This document shows, one piece after another, positions 42,001 to 50,389 of a stretch of DNA of 64,000 bases. A model generated the notes under the pieces. That model worked only from the letters and a program-made list of their open reading frames with translations. It was not told the origin of the DNA and did no database searches. Source of the DNA: BM003 sp963783695 (GTDB taxonomy: Bacteria; Pseudomonadota; Gammaproteobacteria; Steroidobacterales; BM003). The stretch covers positions 186,001 through 250,000 of the forward strand of contig CAWAOM010000001.1 in assembly GCA_963783695.1 (NCBI GenBank), read 5' to 3'. Both the position numbers and the translations under genes were made by a program. Position 1 is the stretch's first letter. The number at the start of each line of letters is the position of its first letter.

Positions 42001-42543
42001 GGTTCCGGAGATCGCGGATATGCCGGCTCCCGGCGCACCGTCACAGTGGCCGGTCTGGCCATGGAGGTGCGCAAACGCGGCACCAGGCTGACCATGATGC
42101 TCGATGATCGCAGTGCGCGTCTCGAGATCACTTTGTTCGAAGATGTGTTGCAGAAATGCCGCCACCTGCTCGGTAATGATCGGGTCCTGATCGTGGCCGG
42201 AACGCTGCGTTTCGACGAGTACATCGACGACTGGCGTCTTACCGCGACCTCGGTCATGGATATGGACGAGGCGCGTGAGCAATACGCTCGCAAGCTCGTC
42301 ATCCGCTGGTCGCGACGTCCCGCTGCGGCGGATTTTGTCGGTCGCCTGGAGGCGATACTCGAGCCCTATCGCAATGGTGAATGCAATGTTTTTGTCCATT
42401 ATCAGGGCGCCGAAGCGCAGGCTCGTCTGACCCTCGGAGAGCGCTGGTGCGTGCGGCCTGCGCGCGAACTGATCGACCAGTTGTCCGAGCTGGTAGGCAA
42501 TGACTGTGTGCGTCTTGTATACCCGCCGCGGCTGGCCTCCTGA
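39061..42543 (+). CDS. dnaE: DNA polymerase III alpha subunit
   Basis: The replicative polymerase. The 1160-residue product equals E. coli DnaE in length: PHP domain (FVHLSVHTEFSLVD), palm with catalytic aspartates D395 and D397 (MPDFDIDF), clamp-binding motif QNDLF (911-915), and a C-terminal OB fold (TVAGLAMEVRKRGTRLTMM). GTG 39061 is chosen because GGAGGG lies six bases upstream; ATG 39067 is the alternative. Overlaps rnhB by four bases, as seen in many gammaproteobacteria. Confidence 0.96.
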   Translation: MSMSGTGFVHLSVHTEFSLVDSTLRIPALVERVARDNMPAVALTDQCNLFAMVKFYRAALRCGVKPLIGVDAWIADPEQPAKPSRLLLLCQNETGYRNLTRLVTRSYIDGQRGGRSVIDKNWLEGASEGLIALSGGRDGDVGRSLLARRRAEAQTRLEFWKALFPDRFYLEISRTGRDGEETCLHAAADLAGQTATPLVATNDVRFLGPDDFEAHEARVCIQQGHTLTDPGRPRGYSQQQYLKSPQEMAELFADIPEALENTIEIARRCSLVLELGESVLPEFPVPESMTVESFLAQRAAEGLVARVGGKGGQVYRERLQTELEVINGMGFPGYFLIVADFIRWARENDVPVGPGRGSGAGSLVAYTLGITDLDPIEHELLFERFLNPERVSMPDFDIDFCMEGRDRVIDYVAERYGRDQVSQIITYGTMAAKAVVRDVGRVLGHAYGFVDRIAKLIPFEIGITLEKALAQEPDLKELYQREEEVRALIDLARPLEGLVRNAGKHAGGVVIAPSALTDFVPLYCESSGASPVTQFDKDDVESIGLVKFDFLGLRTLTIIDWATRTINSLRRKEGEDPLAIDAIAMDDEQTFALLKRCETTAVFQLESRGMKELIKRLQPDNFDEIVALVALFRPGPLQSGMVDDFINRKHDRGSSPIDYLHPDLQPILEPTYGVILYQEQVMQIAQVLAGYTLGEADLLRRAMGKKKPEEMAKQRTVFLDGASGRGVDQALASHIFDLMEKFAGYGFNKSHSAAYAVLSYQTAWLKARYPAAFMAAVLSSDMDHTDKIVTLIDECARMGLDVAPPDVNTSEYAFSVSGSKSIRYGLGAIKGVGRNAIESLIAERGRGGGFADLADLCRRADLQKLNRRVCEALIRSGALDALGANRATLLAALDDSLRAAEQGARAAAAGQNDLFGLETTAVAAGTEIQIRPEWSEQIRLAGEKDTLGLYLTGHPINEYETELKQFTNGRIADVCGGRPSGSGDRGYAGSRRTVTVAGLAMEVRKRGTRLTMMLDDRSARLEITLFEDVLQKCRHLLGNDRVLIVAGTLRFDEYIDDWRLTATSVMDMDEAREQYARKLVIRWSRRPAAADFVGRLEAILEPYRNGECNVFVHYQGAEAQARLTLGERWCVRPARELIDQLSELVGNDCVRLVYPPRLAS

Positions 42544-42610
42544 CAGCGCTTGTCTTGTCAGAACGGTTCGCCCGGTTTAGGGTTGCCACACTATTCGCGA
42601 GATCTTGGCC

Positions 42611-43570
42611 ATGGACCTGAAATTTCTGGATTTTGAACAACCGATCGCCGAATTGGAGGCGAAGATCGACGAATTGCGTTTCGTCGGTGATGATTCCGAG
42701 GTAAATCTCTCCGAGGAAATCGGCCGCCTGCAGGGCAAGAGCCGGACACTGACCGAGAGTATTTTCAAAAATCTGACTGCCTGGCAGATCGCTCAACTCG
42801 CGCGTCACCCGCAACGGCCCTACACGCTGGACTATGTCGACAGCGTATTTTCGGATTTCCAGGAGTTGCATGGCGACCGGATGTTCCGCGACGATCCGGC
42901 AATGGTCGGGGGCCTTGCGCGGCTCGAAGGCAAGACCGTAATGGTGATTGGCCATCAGAAAGGGCGTGACACGAAAGAGCGCGTCTACAGAAATTACGGG
43001 ATGCCGCGGCCGGAGGGCTATCGCAAGGCCTTGCGGCTGATGCATCTTGCCGAACGGTTTGCCATTCCCATTGTGACGCTGATCGACACGCCCGGAGCGT
43101 ATCCGGGTGTCGGCGCTGAGGAGCGCGGGCAAAGCGAGGCGATTGCGCGCAACCTCTACTGTATGGCCGGGCTGCGGACGCCAATTGTCAGCGTGGTCAT
43201 TGGCGAAGGCGGCTCCGGCGGGGCGCTGGCGGTCGGAGTATGCGATCGCCTGATAATGCTTCAGTACAGTATTTATTCGGTCATTTCTCCCGAGGGGTGT
43301 GCCTCTATTCTGTGGAAGAGCGCTGACAAGGCGGAGACCGCGGCCGAGGCAATGGGCGTGACGGCGGAACGCCTTTTCGAGCTGGGGCTGGTCGATGAGG
43401 TGCTGACAGAGCCTCTCGGCGGGGCGCATCGGCAGCCGGAGGCAACGGGCGAGGTGCTGAAGAATGCATTGGTGACCGCGCTTGCCGCGCTTGAGGACAC
43501 GCCGATAGACATGGTGCTCGAAAAACGCTCCGAGCGTCTGCGCAAAATCGGCAGCTTCAAGGAAGGCTGA
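42611..43570 (+). CDS. accA: Acetyl-CoA carboxylase carboxyltransferase subunit alpha
   Basis: AccA with AccD transfers the carboxyl group to acetyl-CoA, the first step of fatty acid synthesis. The 319-residue protein matches E. coli AccA in length, with FLDFEQPIAELEAKIDELR, LHGDRMFRDDPAMVGGLA, DTPGAYPGVGAEERGQ and GEGGSGGALA. ATG 42611 preferred over TTG 42605. Confidence 0.96.
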   Translation: MDLKFLDFEQPIAELEAKIDELRFVGDDSEVNLSEEIGRLQGKSRTLTESIFKNLTAWQIAQLARHPQRPYTLDYVDSVFSDFQELHGDRMFRDDPAMVGGLARLEGKTVMVIGHQKGRDTKERVYRNYGMPRPEGYRKALRLMHLAERFAIPIVTLIDTPGAYPGVGAEERGQSEAIARNLYCMAGLRTPIVSVVIGEGGSGGALAVGVCDRLIMLQYSIYSVISPEGCASILWKSADKAETAAEAMGVTAERLFELGLVDEVLTEPLGGAHRQPEATGEVLKNALVTALAALEDTPIDMVLEKRSERLRKIGSFKEG

Positions 43571-43583
43571 GCCGGGCGTTGGC

Positions 43584-44927
43584 GTGGAATTCGATTCCGC
43601 TGCGTTGTACAGGTCATTGGCTGCCGCTGTTGCGGATGTCGGGCAGCGCGATCTGTGCGTAGCATTCTCCGGCGGACTGGATTCCAGCGTGCTGCTGCAC
43701 GCGGCCCGAAATCTGCCGCACTGGCAGCGCCGCCTGCGTGCGCTGCACGTTCACCACGGACTCCTGGCAGACGCTGACGAATGGTCGCGACGGGCCATGT
43801 CCGTCTGTACCGAACTCGGGGTTCAATGCGCTGTGGTTCCGGTGGAGGTGTCGCTCGAGAGCGGCACAAGCGTAGAGGAGCAGGCGCGCATGGCTCGCTA
43901 CGCTGCCCTCGCCGGGCGTCTGGAAGCCGGCGAACTGTTGCTGACGGCACAGCACTGTGACGATCAACTGGAAACCGTGTTGCTGCAACTTTTCCGCGGC
44001 GCCGGCGTTGCCGGGCTCGCCGCCATGCCTGTTGTCCGTCGCCTGGGGGCGGGTCTGCATGTTAGGCCGTTGCTCGGTTTTGGTCGCTCGGATCTTGTGC
44101 TTTATGCCACCGAGAACCACCTGCGCTGGGGCGAAGACCCATCGAACGAAGACCAGCGCTTCGACAGAAACTTCCTCCGTAAGACTATTGTCCCGCTGCT
44201 CCGCCAGCGTTGGCCTGCGGTCGCGCCGGCAACTGCGCGCAGCGCGTCTAATTGCGCCGAGGCACTGCGCCTGACGGAGGAACTCGCCGACCTCGATGCG
44301 ACAGACGCCGGCCGCGACGGTGAACTGTCGGTTGCTGCGCTGCGCAGCTTATCGCGGCGGCGGCAACGCAACCTGTTGCGCCGCTGGATCGGCAATCATG
44401 CATTCCGAATGCCTTCGGCGGCGCGGCTCAACAGCATCATTGACGATGTGATCGGCGCCAACCGCGGTGTGGCTGCGCTGGTCCGCTGGGATCGGGCCGA
44501 GGTGCGCAGATTCGGCGATCGGCTGTTGTTGATGCCGTGCCTGGCACCCCTCGAATCGAGTAGCAGGCAGCCGTGGCCCGACCCGGCGGCGGGCATCGAT
44601 CTCGGTGCGGCTCAGGGGCGACTGCTGTGCGGGGCAGTGGATGACGGCGGCCTCGATCCACAGCGGCTTTGCTGCGGCCGGGTGGAGATTGGATATCGCG
44701 CGGGCGGAGAGCGCATTCGAATCAGCGGCAAGCCGCATTCGAGCGGTTTGTCGCGGTTGTTTCAGGAAGCCGGGGTATTCCCATGGATGCGCGACAGGGT
44801 GCCGCTCGTATTCATCGACGGGCAACTCGCTGCGGTCGCCGATCTGTGGGTCGCCGAGGATTTTGCGGCCTCTCCCGGTAGCCGCGCGATGGCGCTGCAG
44901 TGGCTCGAGCATCCGCCGATACGGTAA
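43584..44927 (+). CDS. tilS: tRNA(Ile) lysidine synthetase
   Basis: TilS changes C34 of the AUA-decoding tRNA(Ile) to lysidine. The 447-residue protein has the PP-loop SGGLDSSVLLHA, LHVHHGL, TAQHCDDQLET and a C-terminal RNA-binding domain (RISGKPHSSGLSRLFQEAGVFPWMR-like region from about 375). Starts with GTG 13 bases after accA. Confidence 0.93.
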   Translation: MEFDSAALYRSLAAAVADVGQRDLCVAFSGGLDSSVLLHAARNLPHWQRRLRALHVHHGLLADADEWSRRAMSVCTELGVQCAVVPVEVSLESGTSVEEQARMARYAALAGRLEAGELLLTAQHCDDQLETVLLQLFRGAGVAGLAAMPVVRRLGAGLHVRPLLGFGRSDLVLYATENHLRWGEDPSNEDQRFDRNFLRKTIVPLLRQRWPAVAPATARSASNCAEALRLTEELADLDATDAGRDGELSVAALRSLSRRRQRNLLRRWIGNHAFRMPSAARLNSIIDDVIGANRGVAALVRWDRAEVRRFGDRLLLMPCLAPLESSSRQPWPDPAAGIDLGAAQGRLLCGAVDDGGLDPQRLCCGRVEIGYRAGGERIRISGKPHSSGLSRLFQEAGVFPWMRDRVPLVFIDGQLAAVADLWVAEDFAASPGSRAMALQWLEHPPIR

Positions 44928-44946
44928 TGCCCGGCGCGCCGCCGCA

Positions 44947-44975
44947 TTGTCGCTAAGAGGCGCTTCTGGTAGTCT
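44947..44975 (+). promoter_or_regulatory. Candidate pyrG promoter
   Basis: TTGTCG (44947-44952), a 17-base spacer and TAGTCT (44970-44975) lie about 57 bases upstream of the pyrG start in the 104-base tilS-pyrG gap. Match to consensus is moderate. Confidence 0.35.
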
Positions 44976-45031
44976 ACGATCCCGTCCTGCGCCACGTTCC
45001 GAGGCGCGTGAATCGAGCTGCGGAAAACCCT

Positions 45032-46678
45032 ATGACCCGTTTCGTATTTGTCACAGGCGGTGTTGTTTCCTCATTGGGGAAAGGCATCGCTTCTGCGTCC
45101 CTTGGTGCATTGCTCGAGGCCCGCGGCCTCAAGATAGCAATGATGAAACTCGATCCCTATATCAATGTGGACCCGGGAACGATGAGTCCGTTCCAGCATG
45201 GCGAGGTATTCGTTACCACCGACGGGGCGGAGACTGATCTCGATCTCGGTCATTACGAGCGTTTCGTCCGCACCACGACCGGTCGGAACAGCAACTTCAC
45301 GACGGGGCGGATCTACCAGAGCGTTATCGCCAAGGAGCGCCGTGGCGACTACCTGGGGGCTACCGTCCAGGTCATTCCGCACATTACAGATGAAATCAAA
45401 TCCAGTGTGATTCTCGGCGCCGGCGATGCCGATGTCTGTATCGTCGAGATCGGCGGCACGGTGGGTGATATCGAGTCGTTGCCGTTTCTCGAGGCAATTC
45501 GGCAGATGGGCGTCGAGTTGGGGCGTGACAAAGTCGTTTTCATGCACCTGACACTGGTTCCGTATATCGCGGTATCTGCCGAGATCAAGACGAAACCGAC
45601 TCAGCATTCGGTGAAGGAGTTGCGCTCGATCGGCATTCAGCCCGATATCCTCGTGTGCCGCTCCGAACAACCGCTGCCCGATGAGCAGCGACGCAAAATT
45701 GCGTTGTTTACCAACGTCGAGGAACGCGCCGTGATCTCCGCGGTCGATGCCGACGATCTCTACAAGATTCCCTTGTTGCTGAACGAACAGGGCCTCGATG
45801 ACATCGTCATCAACAAGTTCGGCCTCGATGCGCCGACTGCCGACCTTTCCGAATGGGAGCGGGTCGTCGACGCCAAGTCCAATCCGGATTCCGAAGTTAA
45901 CGTCGCGATGGTCGGCAAATATATGGATCTCAAGGATTCCTATATTTCTCTTACGGAAGCGCTGATTCACGGAGGGATACAGACCGGTACCCGGGTCAAC
46001 ATTCATTATCTCGAGGCGCAGCAGATCGAGCAGGGCGGCACCGGTTGTCTGCAGTCGATGGATGCCATCCTGGTTCCGGGTGGATTTGGCGATCGTGGCA
46101 TCGAGGGCAAGGTCGAAGCGGTGCGTTTTGCGCGTGAGCGCAATGTGCCTTATCTCGGTATCTGTCTCGGCATGCAGGTTGCCGTGATTGAATTTGCCCG
46201 CAACGTTGCCAACCTCGGCGACGCCCAGAGCACGGAGTTCGACCCGGCGACTTCGAACCCGGTGGTAGCGCTGATTACGGAATGGCAGGATCGCAGCGGC
46301 AGTGTGGAGGAGCGCGACGACAGCTCTGACCTCGGAGGCTCGATGCGCCTGGGTGCGCAGACCTGTGTTCTGAAGGAAGGGACCATGGCGCACGCGATTT
46401 ACGCCGCGGACGACATTATGGAGCGCCATCGCCATCGCTATGAATTCAATAACAATTACATGGAGCAATTGGCGGACGCCGGCCTTTGTTTCTCGGGCAT
46501 GTCGGTCGATAATCTGGTCGAAATCGTCGAACTGCCCGACCATCCGTGGTTTCTCGCCTGTCAGTTTCATCCCGAGTTCACTTCGACACCGCGTTACGGA
46601 CACCCGTTGTTCTCCGGTTTTATCAGTGCGGCGCGGGATTTTCGCGCCGACCGTGCTCCGAAGGTGGCGCAGGCATGA
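45032..46678 (+). CDS. pyrG: CTP synthase
   Basis: PyrG aminates UTP to CTP with glutamine. The 548-residue enzyme has the synthase domain (FVTGGVVSSLGKGIASASL, KLDPYINVDPGTMSPFQHGE) and a class I glutamine amidotransferase domain (GGFGDRG, GICLGMQ with nucleophile cysteine, CQFHPEF). The GTG 24 bases upstream is less likely than ATG 45032. The stop overlaps kdsA (ATGA). Confidence 0.96.
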   Translation: MTRFVFVTGGVVSSLGKGIASASLGALLEARGLKIAMMKLDPYINVDPGTMSPFQHGEVFVTTDGAETDLDLGHYERFVRTTTGRNSNFTTGRIYQSVIAKERRGDYLGATVQVIPHITDEIKSSVILGAGDADVCIVEIGGTVGDIESLPFLEAIRQMGVELGRDKVVFMHLTLVPYIAVSAEIKTKPTQHSVKELRSIGIQPDILVCRSEQPLPDEQRRKIALFTNVEERAVISAVDADDLYKIPLLLNEQGLDDIVINKFGLDAPTADLSEWERVVDAKSNPDSEVNVAMVGKYMDLKDSYISLTEALIHGGIQTGTRVNIHYLEAQQIEQGGTGCLQSMDAILVPGGFGDRGIEGKVEAVRFARERNVPYLGICLGMQVAVIEFARNVANLGDAQSTEFDPATSNPVVALITEWQDRSGSVEERDDSSDLGGSMRLGAQTCVLKEGTMAHAIYAADDIMERHRHRYEFNNNYMEQLADAGLCFSGMSVDNLVEIVELPDHPWFLACQFHPEFTSTPRYGHPLFSGFISAARDFRADRAPKVAQA

Positions 46679-47514
46679 ATCTTTGTGGGTTTGAAGTCGG
46701 GCTGGACAAACCGCTGTTCCTGATCGCCGGACCATGTGTGATCGAGAGCCAGCAGATGGCGTTCGATACGGCCGGTCGCCTGAAGGAGATCTGTGCCGAT
46801 CTTGGCGTGCCGTTTATTTACAAATCCTCTTATGACAAGGCAAATCGCTCGTCGCGTTCGAGTTATCGCGGCCCCGGCGTGGAGGAAGGCCTGCGCATAC
46901 TCGGTGAAGTACGGACCCAACTCGGCGTTCCGGTGCTGACCGATGTGCACGAGGACACTCCGCTCGATGAAGTGGCGGATGTCGTCGATGTAATGCAGAC
47001 ACCTGCGTTTCTGTGTCGCCAGACCAATTTCATCGTCAACGTGGCCGCGGCCGGCAAACCGGTGAACATCAAAAAAGGTCAGTTTCTGTCGCCGTGGGAA
47101 ATGGGCAATGTCGTGGACAAGGCAAAATCCACCGGTAACCAGCAGATCATGGTTTGCGAGCGCGGATTTACTTTCGGATACAACAACCTGATTTCCGATA
47201 TGCGCTCGCTTGCGGTAATGCGTTCTACCGCCAGTCCTGTGGTATTCGATGCCACCCATTCGGTGCAGTTACCCGGGGGCAAGGGCAGCGCATCAGGCGG
47301 GCAGCGCGAATTCATCCCCGTACTGGCGCGCGCTGCGGTCGCGGCGGGCATCTCGGGCTTGTTCATGGAGACTCATCCGAATCCCGAACAGGCGCTCAGT
47401 GATGGTCCGAATGCCTGGCCACTACAAAAAATGGCGTCGTTGCTGGAGGTTTTGCGCGACCTGGACGCAACGGTCAAGTCGAACGAATTGCACGAATCTG
47501 AATTAGGTCTCTGA
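46675..47514 (+). CDS. kdsA: 3-deoxy-8-phosphooctulonate synthase
   Basis: KdsA makes KDO 8-phosphate for the LPS core. The 279-residue TIM barrel begins LFLIAGPCVIESQQMA and has FIYKSSYDKANRSS, DVHEDTP, FLCRQTNF, NIKKGQF, FDATHSVQ and ETHPNP. The open frame extends into pyrG, but ATG 46675 is the family start. Confidence 0.96.
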   Translation: MNLCGFEVGLDKPLFLIAGPCVIESQQMAFDTAGRLKEICADLGVPFIYKSSYDKANRSSRSSYRGPGVEEGLRILGEVRTQLGVPVLTDVHEDTPLDEVADVVDVMQTPAFLCRQTNFIVNVAAAGKPVNIKKGQFLSPWEMGNVVDKAKSTGNQQIMVCERGFTFGYNNLISDMRSLAVMRSTASPVVFDATHSVQLPGGKGSASGGQREFIPVLARAAVAAGISGLFMETHPNPEQALSDGPNAWPLQKMASLLEVLRDLDATVKSNELHESELGL

Positions 47515-47584
47515 TGTTGCGTGAGAACCGCGCCGTCAAGAATTTTCCTGGCCGCTATCGGCACAAGACCGGAGTAGCAGAACA

Positions 47585-48874
47585 ATGAGCGTGATAACGG
47601 ATGTCCTTGGCCGCGAGATTATCGACTCGCGTGGCAACCCGACTGTCGAGGCGGACGTCACCCTCGCCAGCGGTGCGGTTGGCCGTGCCGCGGTGCCATC
47701 CGGGGCATCCACCGGAACCCGCGAGGCGGTCGAATTACGCGATGGTGATGCTTCCCGCTACGGCGGCAAGGGCGTCCTTGGCGCCGTGGCCAACGTCAAC
47801 GGCGAAATCCGTGACGCGCTGACAGGCCTCGACGGCACCGACCAGGGCGGACTTGACGAAAAACTGATAGCGCTGGATGGTACGGATAACAAAGCACGTC
47901 TTGGCGCAAACGCGATCCTGGCGGTTTCCCTGGCGACCGCACATGCCGCCGCGGCCGAGCGCAAACAGCCTCTGTTCCGTTATCTTGGTGCCGAGGATCC
48001 GGTCATTTTGCCGGTGCCCATGATGAACATCATCAACGGCGGTGCGCATGCCGATAACAGCGTCGATATCCAGGAGTTCATGATCCTGCCGGTCGGCGCC
48101 GAGTCGTTGGCAGAGGCACTGCGCTGCGGAGCCGAGATTTTCCATGCGTTGAAGGCGGTCTTGCATGGGCGGGGTTTATCGACCGCAGTCGGCGACGAAG
48201 GTGGCTTCGCGCCGGATTTGCCGTCGAACGAGGCGGCCCTTGGCACGATACTCCAGGCTATCGAGGCCGCCGGTTATCGTGCCGGCGAAGATGTTTTTCT
48301 CGGGCTCGACGTTGCGAGTTCCGAGTTTTACGACAATGGCGTCTATCATCTCGAGTCGGAGGGGCGACGCTTCGACGCCGCCGAATTTACCGACTATCTC
48401 GACGATCTCGTAAAACGTTACCCGATCGTATCGATAGAAGATGGCATGGCCGAGGATGACTGGGATGGCTGGTCATTGCTGACCGCAAGGATGGGCTCGC
48501 ACGTGCAGCTGGTCGGGGACGATATTTTCGTCACCAATACCCGCATTCTGCGCCGCGGTATCGATGCCAGGGTCGCCAACGCGATTCTGATCAAGCCGAA
48601 TCAGATAGGGACGCTGAGCGAGACGATCGCTGCAATCGATATGGCCACAGCGGTCGGGTATGGCGCGGTCGTTTCGCACCGTTCGGGCGAGACCGAAGAC
48701 AGTACGATCGCTGATATCGCCGCTGCGACCAGTGCGACCCAGATCAAGACCGGATCGATGTCGCGCTCGGATCGGCTGGCAAAATACAACCAGTTGTTGC
48801 GTATTGAGCAATCGCTGGGTGACCAGGTTCGATACTCGGGCAGGGACGCGTTTCCGGTAACCGTCACGGGGTAA
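47585..48874 (+). CDS. eno: Enolase
   Basis: Glycolytic enzyme converting 2-phosphoglycerate to PEP; also a degradosome component in E. coli. The 429-residue product has REIIDSRGNPTVEADV, GASTGTREAVELRD, MMNIINGGAHADNSVDIQEF, SIEDGMAEDDW and SHRSGETEDSTIAD. PEP made here is used by neighbouring KdsA. Confidence 0.97.
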   Translation: MSVITDVLGREIIDSRGNPTVEADVTLASGAVGRAAVPSGASTGTREAVELRDGDASRYGGKGVLGAVANVNGEIRDALTGLDGTDQGGLDEKLIALDGTDNKARLGANAILAVSLATAHAAAAERKQPLFRYLGAEDPVILPVPMMNIINGGAHADNSVDIQEFMILPVGAESLAEALRCGAEIFHALKAVLHGRGLSTAVGDEGGFAPDLPSNEAALGTILQAIEAAGYRAGEDVFLGLDVASSEFYDNGVYHLESEGRRFDAAEFTDYLDDLVKRYPIVSIEDGMAEDDWDGWSLLTARMGSHVQLVGDDIFVTNTRILRRGIDARVANAILIKPNQIGTLSETIAAIDMATAVGYGAVVSHRSGETEDSTIADIAAATSATQIKTGSMSRSDRLAKYNQLLRIEQSLGDQVRYSGRDAFPVTVTG

Positions 48875-48888
48875 ACGTGGGGTTTGCG

Positions 48889-49188
48889 ATGCGCCTGATA
48901 ATTGCGCTGCTTTTTCTGGCTTTTGCGGGTCTGCAATTCCAGTTGTGGGGCTCGGATCATGGCGTCCGCGGTGTCTGGCGTATGAGCAAAGTAACCGCCG
49001 AACAGCACGCGGAGAACAGCGCATTGACTGAACGCAACGAGGCATTGCGGGCCGAAGTACTCGACCTCAAACACGGCAGTGAGGCGGTCGAGGAGCGAGC
49101 GCGCAGTGATATCGGCATGGTCAGACCGGGCGAAACGTTGTTTCAGGTCGTAGAGGCGCCTGAAGAAAACGGACAGGATTCGCAGTAA
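48889..49188 (+). CDS. ftsB: Cell division protein FtsB
   Basis: FtsB is a small bitopic divisome protein that works with FtsL and FtsQ. The 99-residue product has one N-terminal membrane helix (LIIALLFLAFAGLQFQLW) followed by a coiled coil (about 35-75) and the RSDIGMVRPGETLFQVV end block. ATG 48889 is preferred to GTG 48877; GGGG precedes it. eno-ftsB-ispD order is conserved. Confidence 0.93.
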   Translation: MRLIIALLFLAFAGLQFQLWGSDHGVRGVWRMSKVTAEQHAENSALTERNEALRAEVLDLKHGSEAVEERARSDIGMVRPGETLFQVVEAPEENGQDSQ

Positions 49189-49190
49189 CC

Positions 49191-49910
49191 GTGACCGCTA
49201 ATCGGGATCGGCAGGATGTTCGCTTCTGGGCGGTCGTTCCGGCGGCGGGGCGCGGCAGCCGCATGGCAGAGGTCATGCCGAAGCAATACCTTCCACTGGC
49301 AGGGGTCAGCGTTCTCCATCGTGCTCTGGCACCGCTCGAGGCGGAGCCGCGGATCGCATGTATTGTGCTGGTGGTCGCGCCGGATGACCCTTTTGGCAAC
49401 GACTATCGGCCGCTCACGGCAAAACCACTGACCGTCGTTCATGGCGGTGCGCAGCGCTGCGACTCGGTGGCCAACGGTTTGCGCGCGCTTGACGGCAAAG
49501 CGGAGGAGCGGGACTGGGTCATCGTTCATGATGCGGCCCGTCCCTGCCTGCACCGCGACGACCTTACCCGGCTGCTTGACACGTTGTCTTCGCATCCATG
49601 CGGTGGTCTCCTGGCGGCGCCGATTCACGATACGCTGAAAAGGGCAGCGCCTGACGGCGGGGTACTCGAAACGGTTGACCGCGGCGGGCTGTGGCGCGCC
49701 CTTACCCCGCAGATGTTTCGCTTCGGCTTGCTACGCGATGCACTGGCGGCAGCGGCCGCAACCGGATCAAAGGTCACCGACGAGGCCGCTGCGATGGAAC
49801 TTGCCGGGCATGCCGTGCAGCTTGTCGAAGGCCGACCCGACAACATCAAGGTGACGCGCAGTGCAGACATGGAACAGGCGGAAAAGATCATAGCGGTGCA
49901 GCAACATTGA
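49191..49910 (+). CDS. ispD: 2-C-methyl-D-erythritol 4-phosphate cytidylyltransferase
   Basis: IspD is the third MEP-pathway enzyme. The 239-residue product has VVPAAGRGSRMAEVMPKQYL, VHDAARPCL, HDTLKRA and PDNIKVTRSADM. GTG start two bases after ftsB; TTGA overlap with ispF. Confidence 0.95.
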   Translation: MTANRDRQDVRFWAVVPAAGRGSRMAEVMPKQYLPLAGVSVLHRALAPLEAEPRIACIVLVVAPDDPFGNDYRPLTAKPLTVVHGGAQRCDSVANGLRALDGKAEERDWVIVHDAARPCLHRDDLTRLLDTLSSHPCGGLLAAPIHDTLKRAAPDGGVLETVDRGGLWRALTPQMFRFGLLRDALAAAAATGSKVTDEAAAMELAGHAVQLVEGRPDNIKVTRSADMEQAEKIIAVQQH

Positions 49911-50389
49911 GTATTCGAGTCGGTCACGGGTTCGATGTGCACCGTTTCGGTCCGGGCGATGCTGTCGTCATCGGCGGTGTGCGCATCGATCACGATGCCG
50001 GAGTCGTGGCGCACTCGGATGGCGACGTGGCGATTCATGCGTTGTGCGATGCATTGCTCGGTGCCGCCGCGCTCGGCGATATCGGCGGCCATTTTCCCGA
50101 TAGCGATCCCACCTACGCGGATGCGCCGGGCGCGACATTGCTGGCGCATGTCAGGAAGCTCCTCGACAGTAATGGTTACCGGGTCTGCAATGCCGATATC
50201 ACGATAATTGCCGAAGCGCCGCGGCTGGCGCCGCATTACGCTGCCATGCGCGCGAACATCGCGGATGTGCTTGGCATAAGTGCTTCTGCGGTAAGCGTTA
50301 AAGCCACTACGACCGAGGGGCTCGGCCTGGCCGGCCGGCGCGAAGGCCTGGCCGCGCATGCGGTCGCTCTGATCGAACGCAGTGACTGA
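49907..50389 (+). CDS. ispF: 2-C-methyl-D-erythritol 2,4-cyclodiphosphate synthase
   Basis: IspF forms the cyclodiphosphate of the MEP pathway, two steps after IspD. The 160-residue trimeric zinc enzyme has RVGHGFDVHRF, HSDGDVAIHALCDALLGAAALGDIG-type blocks and KATTTEGLG. No ATG or GTG fits: the only start giving the conserved N-terminus is TTG 49907, overlapping the ispD stop. The stop overlaps truD. Confidence 0.94.
   Translation: MSIRVGHGFDVHRFGPGDAVVIGGVRIDHDAGVVAHSDGDVAIHALCDALLGAAALGDIGGHFPDSDPTYADAPGATLLAHVRKLLDSNGYRVCNADITIIAEAPRLAPHYAAMRANIADVLGISASAVSVKATTTEGLGLAGRREGLAAHAVALIERSD

Noticed and set aside
45071..46735. Long minus-strand open frame (554 residues) opposite pyrG
   Set aside because: It mirrors the codon pattern of pyrG, has no recognisable domain and lies inside a certain gene; high GC content makes such shadow frames common.
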